NCBI GenBank assembly: GCA_036501085.1
Contig: DASYAZ010000143.1
Coordinates: 1 to 16,230, forward strand
Direction: 5' to 3'
Source of the DNA: GCA-003244245 sp036501085
Lineage (GTDB): Bacteria; Actinomycetota; Actinomycetes; Mycobacteriales; Pseudonocardiaceae
DNA length: 16,230 bases
Position numbers and translations under genes: made by a program. The notes beneath the pieces are model-generated. The model was not told the DNA's origin and did no database searches. It saw only the letters and a program-made list of their open reading frames with translations. This document shows positions 13,407-16,230 of this stretch, piece after piece (the stretch's first letter is position 1; the number at the start of each line of letters is the position of its first letter).

Positions 13407-14864
13407 TTAAAGACCTCGTTGCCAGGACGCCAGGGCGCGGGCCAGGTCGGTACGAAGCCAGGCAGCGAAACGCTCTCGCACAGCCTCAGCGTTCTCCCGA
13501 CTGGTCGCGGTGAACGGCTCCTGGCTCACAACCTGCACCGGCCGCCGATCAGATCCGTCATCCCCACCCGAGGAAACCTCCCATGCTCCTACTACCGCAG
13601 CAAGTGCCCCCGTGTTACGGCCAACACCAGTGATAGAGAGCAGCACATCAAAGCGGCTGTCCAGCTCAATTTTCAGCCGGACCCAATGATTGTACCGAGT
13701 AAAGTCCGCGAAATAATCGAATTCCCGGGCAAGATCGCTCCGCTGAACCCGATACCACTTCGCCGTTTCTGCGGTATCAGCATCTACCAACACCCGGCGG
13801 GCTACGCCGCGTCCTCCGAGCACCGCCAGTAGCTCGTCCCGAACCTTTTCCATCGATTTCTGTGCATCGTCCCGAAGATCGATGGCTAGCGCTTCAAGAT
13901 CGCTGCTGGGGCCCTCTTCTCGGGCAACCAGTCGATCCCGGATCGCAGCAAGGACGACATCGAGTTCGTCTTGCTCCTGCGTGACTTGCGCCGCCATGCT
14001 GAGCGCCTGCATGAATCCGGCGCGTTGCACTGTATCGAACAATTCAACCAACGGCAGCAGATCACCTTTGCCGGCTGCCTCAAGCGCGTTCAGATAACGC
14101 ACTCGGTCGTCCCGATGCACTACCAGCGGCAGCCATTCATCACGAATGAAGATCAGTGTAGCCATCAACCGCGCGACCCGACCATTGCCGTCCTGGAATG
14201 GGTGAATCTGCGTGAAGCGGTAGTGGGCCCAGGCCGCGAGTACATCCGGGCTTACGCCCAGCTCATGATAACGGTTCTGCCCCGCGATGAGCCGCTCCAT
14301 CTCGGGCTGAACCTGCTCCGGTGGGCAATATTCGTGGACCGAACCGTCCCGCCGAGTGGGATTGTTGGGCAGTCTTTGCCATTCCCCTCGACACAGTTCA
14401 ACTTCCCTCATCTGCCCAAATTGGTCCACACCAGTAGTGGTAGGCTGGGAACGGGTCAGCAGAGCGTGTACCTCTTTGACGAAGGACGGGCTCAAGTCAC
14501 GTTTGCTGACCACGACATCAAATACAAGGTCAACGGCACTGCGCTGGTCTCGGAGCAGGTTCGCTACGACCACAGGGTCCCGATCCGTCGAGTCGTTGGG
14601 AATCAATGCCGCATCAAACCCTTGCTCGATCAGGGTCTCGGTGACGCCCCTATCTAGCGAGTACAAACCCTCCAAGACACCGGTCTCCACTGCCAGCCTG
14701 TTCTTCCAGCGCTCCAGGAACGCTCGCTCCACTTGGAGCTGCTGCATGGACTCTCGCTCTTCCTTCCATGCCTGAACCAGGCCTTCAAGCGACGGCGCAC
14801 GACGGGTCAGCAGATCTCCGTCAAGCTCCGTAATCGGATGCCATCGGTGCCAGTCTCGATTCAC
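13407..14864 (-). CDS. Fic family protein (class II AMPylator-like)
   Basis: The 485-residue protein has the complete Fic motif HPFQDGNGRVAR (221-232), with catalytic H221, which normally transfers AMP from ATP to hydroxyl side chains of target proteins. Upstream, ETGVLEG contains the inhibitory T-x3-E-G motif (T61, E65, G66), so this is a class II Fic whose own N-terminal helix should block the ATP site. A Fic_N-like region covers about 40-140. The C-terminal 185 residues are helical and then mixed, with no family I recognise. The GTG at 14864 has GGAGGG 6 nt upstream. Parts of the gene are clearly less GC-rich than neighbours (29 of 60 bases GC at 13681-13740, against 41 of 60 at 10741-10800 in bioB). 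This suggests horizontal acquisition. No antitoxin gene is adjacent. Confidence 0.93.
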   Translation of the reverse strand: MNRDWHRWHPITELDGDLLTRRAPSLEGLVQAWKEERESMQQLQVERAFLERWKNRLAVETGVLEGLYSLDRGVTETLIEQGFDAALIPNDSTDRDPVVVANLLRDQRSAVDLVFDVVVSKRDLSPSFVKEVHALLTRSQPTTTGVDQFGQMREVELCRGEWQRLPNNPTRRDGSVHEYCPPEQVQPEMERLIAGQNRYHELGVSPDVLAAWAHYRFTQIHPFQDGNGRVARLMATLIFIRDEWLPLVVHRDDRVRYLNALEAAGKGDLLPLVELFDTVQRAGFMQALSMAAQVTQEQDELDVVLAAIRDRLVAREEGPSSDLEALAIDLRDDAQKSMEKVRDELLAVLGGRGVARRVLVDADTAETAKWYRVQRSDLAREFDYFADFTRYNHWVRLKIELDSRFDVLLSITGVGRNTGALAAVVGAWEVSSGGDDGSDRRPVQVVSQEPFTATSRENAEAVRERFAAWLRTDLARALASWQRGL

Positions 14865-15001
14865 GCCTATCCCTCCAGCACTGTCGGCATCCTGGTCATT
14901 AGCTGCCAGCTGTGTTAGCGGAGCCGGAGCTGCACCGCAGCGTGTCGGGCGACAAAGGCAACGGCCGGCGTGACGTCCACATTTCGAATGTAGTCATCTG
15001 A

Positions 15002-16230
15002 TCAACACACCGGGCTGACGGCCTCGATGTTGGCGATGGTGAAGTCGCGCTGGGCGTTGCGGAGATGGCACCAGCAGTCCAGCCATCGGCCGTAGAGCTG
15101 CTGGGGCTGGATCACCCGGGTGCTGCGGCTGCCGTTCTTGTCGCGGTAGGTGATCAGCACCTCATGGTGGTGCTCCACGGCGTCGGATAGGAGTTCCAAC
15201 TCGGCATCGTCGAGGTAGGGGTTGAGCTGGGCCAGCAACTCGACGGTGCCTGAGTCCACCACGTCCCGCTGCACGCCCGCTTGACCCCCCGGAGCCGCAC
15301 CTGCCGGATCAGCCAACAGCCGCTGCGCCAGCTCGGTGGCCGCCAGCGCGGATCGCGGTTTCGCGATCATCGCTTGGCCGGGTGCTGGTGCCTGGTGGTC
15401 AGGGCGGGTCTCGACGATCACCGCACCGCGGGCATCTTCGGCCACCGGAGACAGACCAGCGTCGCGCAGGCGCATCAGCACCTCATCGGGACCGCAGGGG
15501 CTGGCCAGGACCGTCGGGGCGAGCTGGTGGAGCTGAAGTTTGTTCAGTGCCCGGGTGTGCAGGATCTCAGTGGCCAGGGCCTCCTCGGCGAGGAGGCAGG
15601 AGCGCAGGCCACGCACTCGGATCTGGCCGTGCCGGCGCGCCGCGTCGGTGATCAGATAATTCAGCGGCTGGGGAACGGGATGGTTCGCGACGGCAGCCAG
15701 TTCGGCGAGCAGGTCCTGGGCACTCCACCCGGTGTCGAGCGCGGCCCGGACGCTGGCTGGGGTGAACCGCCACGTTCGGGCCGTCCCGTGGGTCTCGGCG
15801 ACGGCCGCGTCCTTCAGCAGCCGTGCCACAGCCGCGGTCGGCTGGCCGGAGACCACCGCGGTGAGGTCGGACTGCAAGATCACACTGCACGGGGTCTCGG
15901 GAAGCAGTGCGGCGCAGCGCCGGACCAGGTCCCCCACCGCGTCTGCTGGTGCGGACCCGGTCACGGTCAGCAGCTGCTCCCCCAGCTCGGAGACCCCATC
16001 GGCGGCGATGACGCCGAGCAGTTCAGCTTCGTGGATGGCGGCCGCCACCTTCTCCTCCCGTTGCGCGGCCTCGTACCCGTGCAGCGGGCAGAACCAGTCG
16101 ATCTCCTTGGCCGCCGCGCGCACCGAGACGCCCGTGCCGGCAGCCGAGAGCAACGCGCACCGCAGCAAGCCAGCCGCCGAGGCCAGCGGGAGCGGCGGTG
16201 GGAGTTCCCGGTCGCCCTCGATTCCCCGTG
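15002..16230 (-). CDS. Helicase-associated (XPB/Ssl2-like) domain protein with WYL-like C-terminus, 5' truncated
   Basis: The frame is open to the window edge, so the N-terminal part is missing; about 408 residues are visible. The upstream edge reads ELPPPLPLASAAGLLRCALL, joining directly to the rest, so the TTG at 16168 is not a start. The middle (TVTGSAPADAVGDLV, SVILQSDLTAVVSG, TWRFTPASVRAALDTGWSAQDLLAEL) fits the helicase-associated domain of actinobacterial proteins such as Rv0862c. No helicase motifs are in the visible part. The last 62 residues resemble a WYL domain, including EVLITYRDKNGS, VIQPQQLYGRWLDCWCH and the closing FTIANIEAVSPV. WYL domains bind nucleic-acid-derived ligands in regulators of DNA damage or defence. 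Function is unknown. It is 137 nt upstream of the Fic gene on the same strand. Confidence 0.8.
   Translation of the reverse strand, partial: RGIEGDRELPPPLPLASAAGLLRCALLSAAGTGVSVRAAAKEIDWFCPLHGYEAAQREEKVAAAIHEAELLGVIAADGVSELGEQLLTVTGSAPADAVGDLVRRCAALLPETPCSVILQSDLTAVVSGQPTAAVARLLKDAAVAETHGTARTWRFTPASVRAALDTGWSAQDLLAELAAVANHPVPQPLNYLITDAARRHGQIRVRGLRSCLLAEEALATEILHTRALNKLQLHQLAPTVLASPCGPDEVLMRLRDAGLSPVAEDARGAVIVETRPDHQAPAPGQAMIAKPRSALAATELAQRLLADPAGAAPGGQAGVQRDVVDSGTVELLAQLNPYLDDAELELLSDAVEHHHEVLITYRDKNGSRSTRVIQPQQLYGRWLDCWCHLRNAQRDFTIANIEAVSPVC

Noticed and set aside
13277..13513. 78-codon plus-strand frame between DUF397 and Fic
   Set aside because: It has no ribosome binding site, overlaps the 3' end of the Fic gene, and its Ser/Arg/Pro-rich product shows no motif. 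A weak possibility only.
13971..14657. 228-codon plus-strand frame opposite the Fic gene, considered as an antitoxin
   Set aside because: It is antisense over the catalytic region and has no similarity to Fic antitoxins. The inhibitory motif is already in the Fic protein itself.
14865..15001. Small palindromes AGCTGCCAGCT (14901-14911) and ACATT-TCG-AATGT (14979-14991) upstream of Fic
   Set aside because: They are short, and there is no clear promoter nearby to tie them to. They could occur by chance.

Overview
The window is chromosomal DNA of a high-GC actinobacterium, most likely of the Pseudonocardiaceae (Saccharopolyspora/Amycolatopsis-like) or a close relative. That rests on the strong GC bias, frequent GTG starts, 4-nt ATGA/GTGA gene overlaps, a HTH+DUF5753 / DUF397 regulator pair, and a biotin-NAD-histidine gene order I recognise from Mycobacterium. 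The family assignment is inference; the phylum is secure.

Layout. 1-1441: the end of a histidine operon on the minus strand, with hisD complete and a striking 23-bp perfect inverted repeat just after it, where the next his gene should begin. 1519-3025 (plus): a secreted M14 zinc carboxypeptidase followed by a translationally linked 63-residue CCHH protein of unknown function. 3050-4905 (minus): a PlsC-type acyltransferase and a patatin-like phospholipase overlapping by 4 nt. 4955-8435 (minus): the de novo NAD operon nadA-nadB-nadC, overlapping by 4 nt at each junction. 8436-8524: a divergent control region with a 7-9-7 palindrome over the promoter of nrtR. 8525-9954 (plus): the Nudix-like NAD regulator NrtR and a LON-domain protein. 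9959-11714 (minus): bioB, bsaP and a DUF2567 membrane protein. 11773-13252: a small minus-strand protein diverging from a WhiJ/AbaA-like regulator and its DUF397 partner, which carries an internal 23-codon duplication. 13407-14864 (minus): a class II Fic protein in lower-GC DNA. 15002-16230 (minus): the C-terminal part of a helicase-associated-domain protein with a WYL-like tail, cut by the window edge.

How it fits together. bioB-bsaP-DUF2567, a gene on the other strand, nrtR, nadABC, and then hisD reproduce in mirror image the M. tuberculosis block Rv1589-Rv1591, Rv1593c, Rv1594-Rv1596, Rv1599. The LON gene and the peptidase and lipid genes are local differences. The window is therefore core cofactor and amino-acid metabolism up to about 11.7 kb, and a more accessory signalling/AMPylation region after it. 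At least five genes appear to be leaderless: each has a -10-like hexamer ending 6-7 nt before the start codon. No tRNA, rRNA, CRISPR array, transposase or integrase was seen. No stretch over 300 bases lacks a gene.
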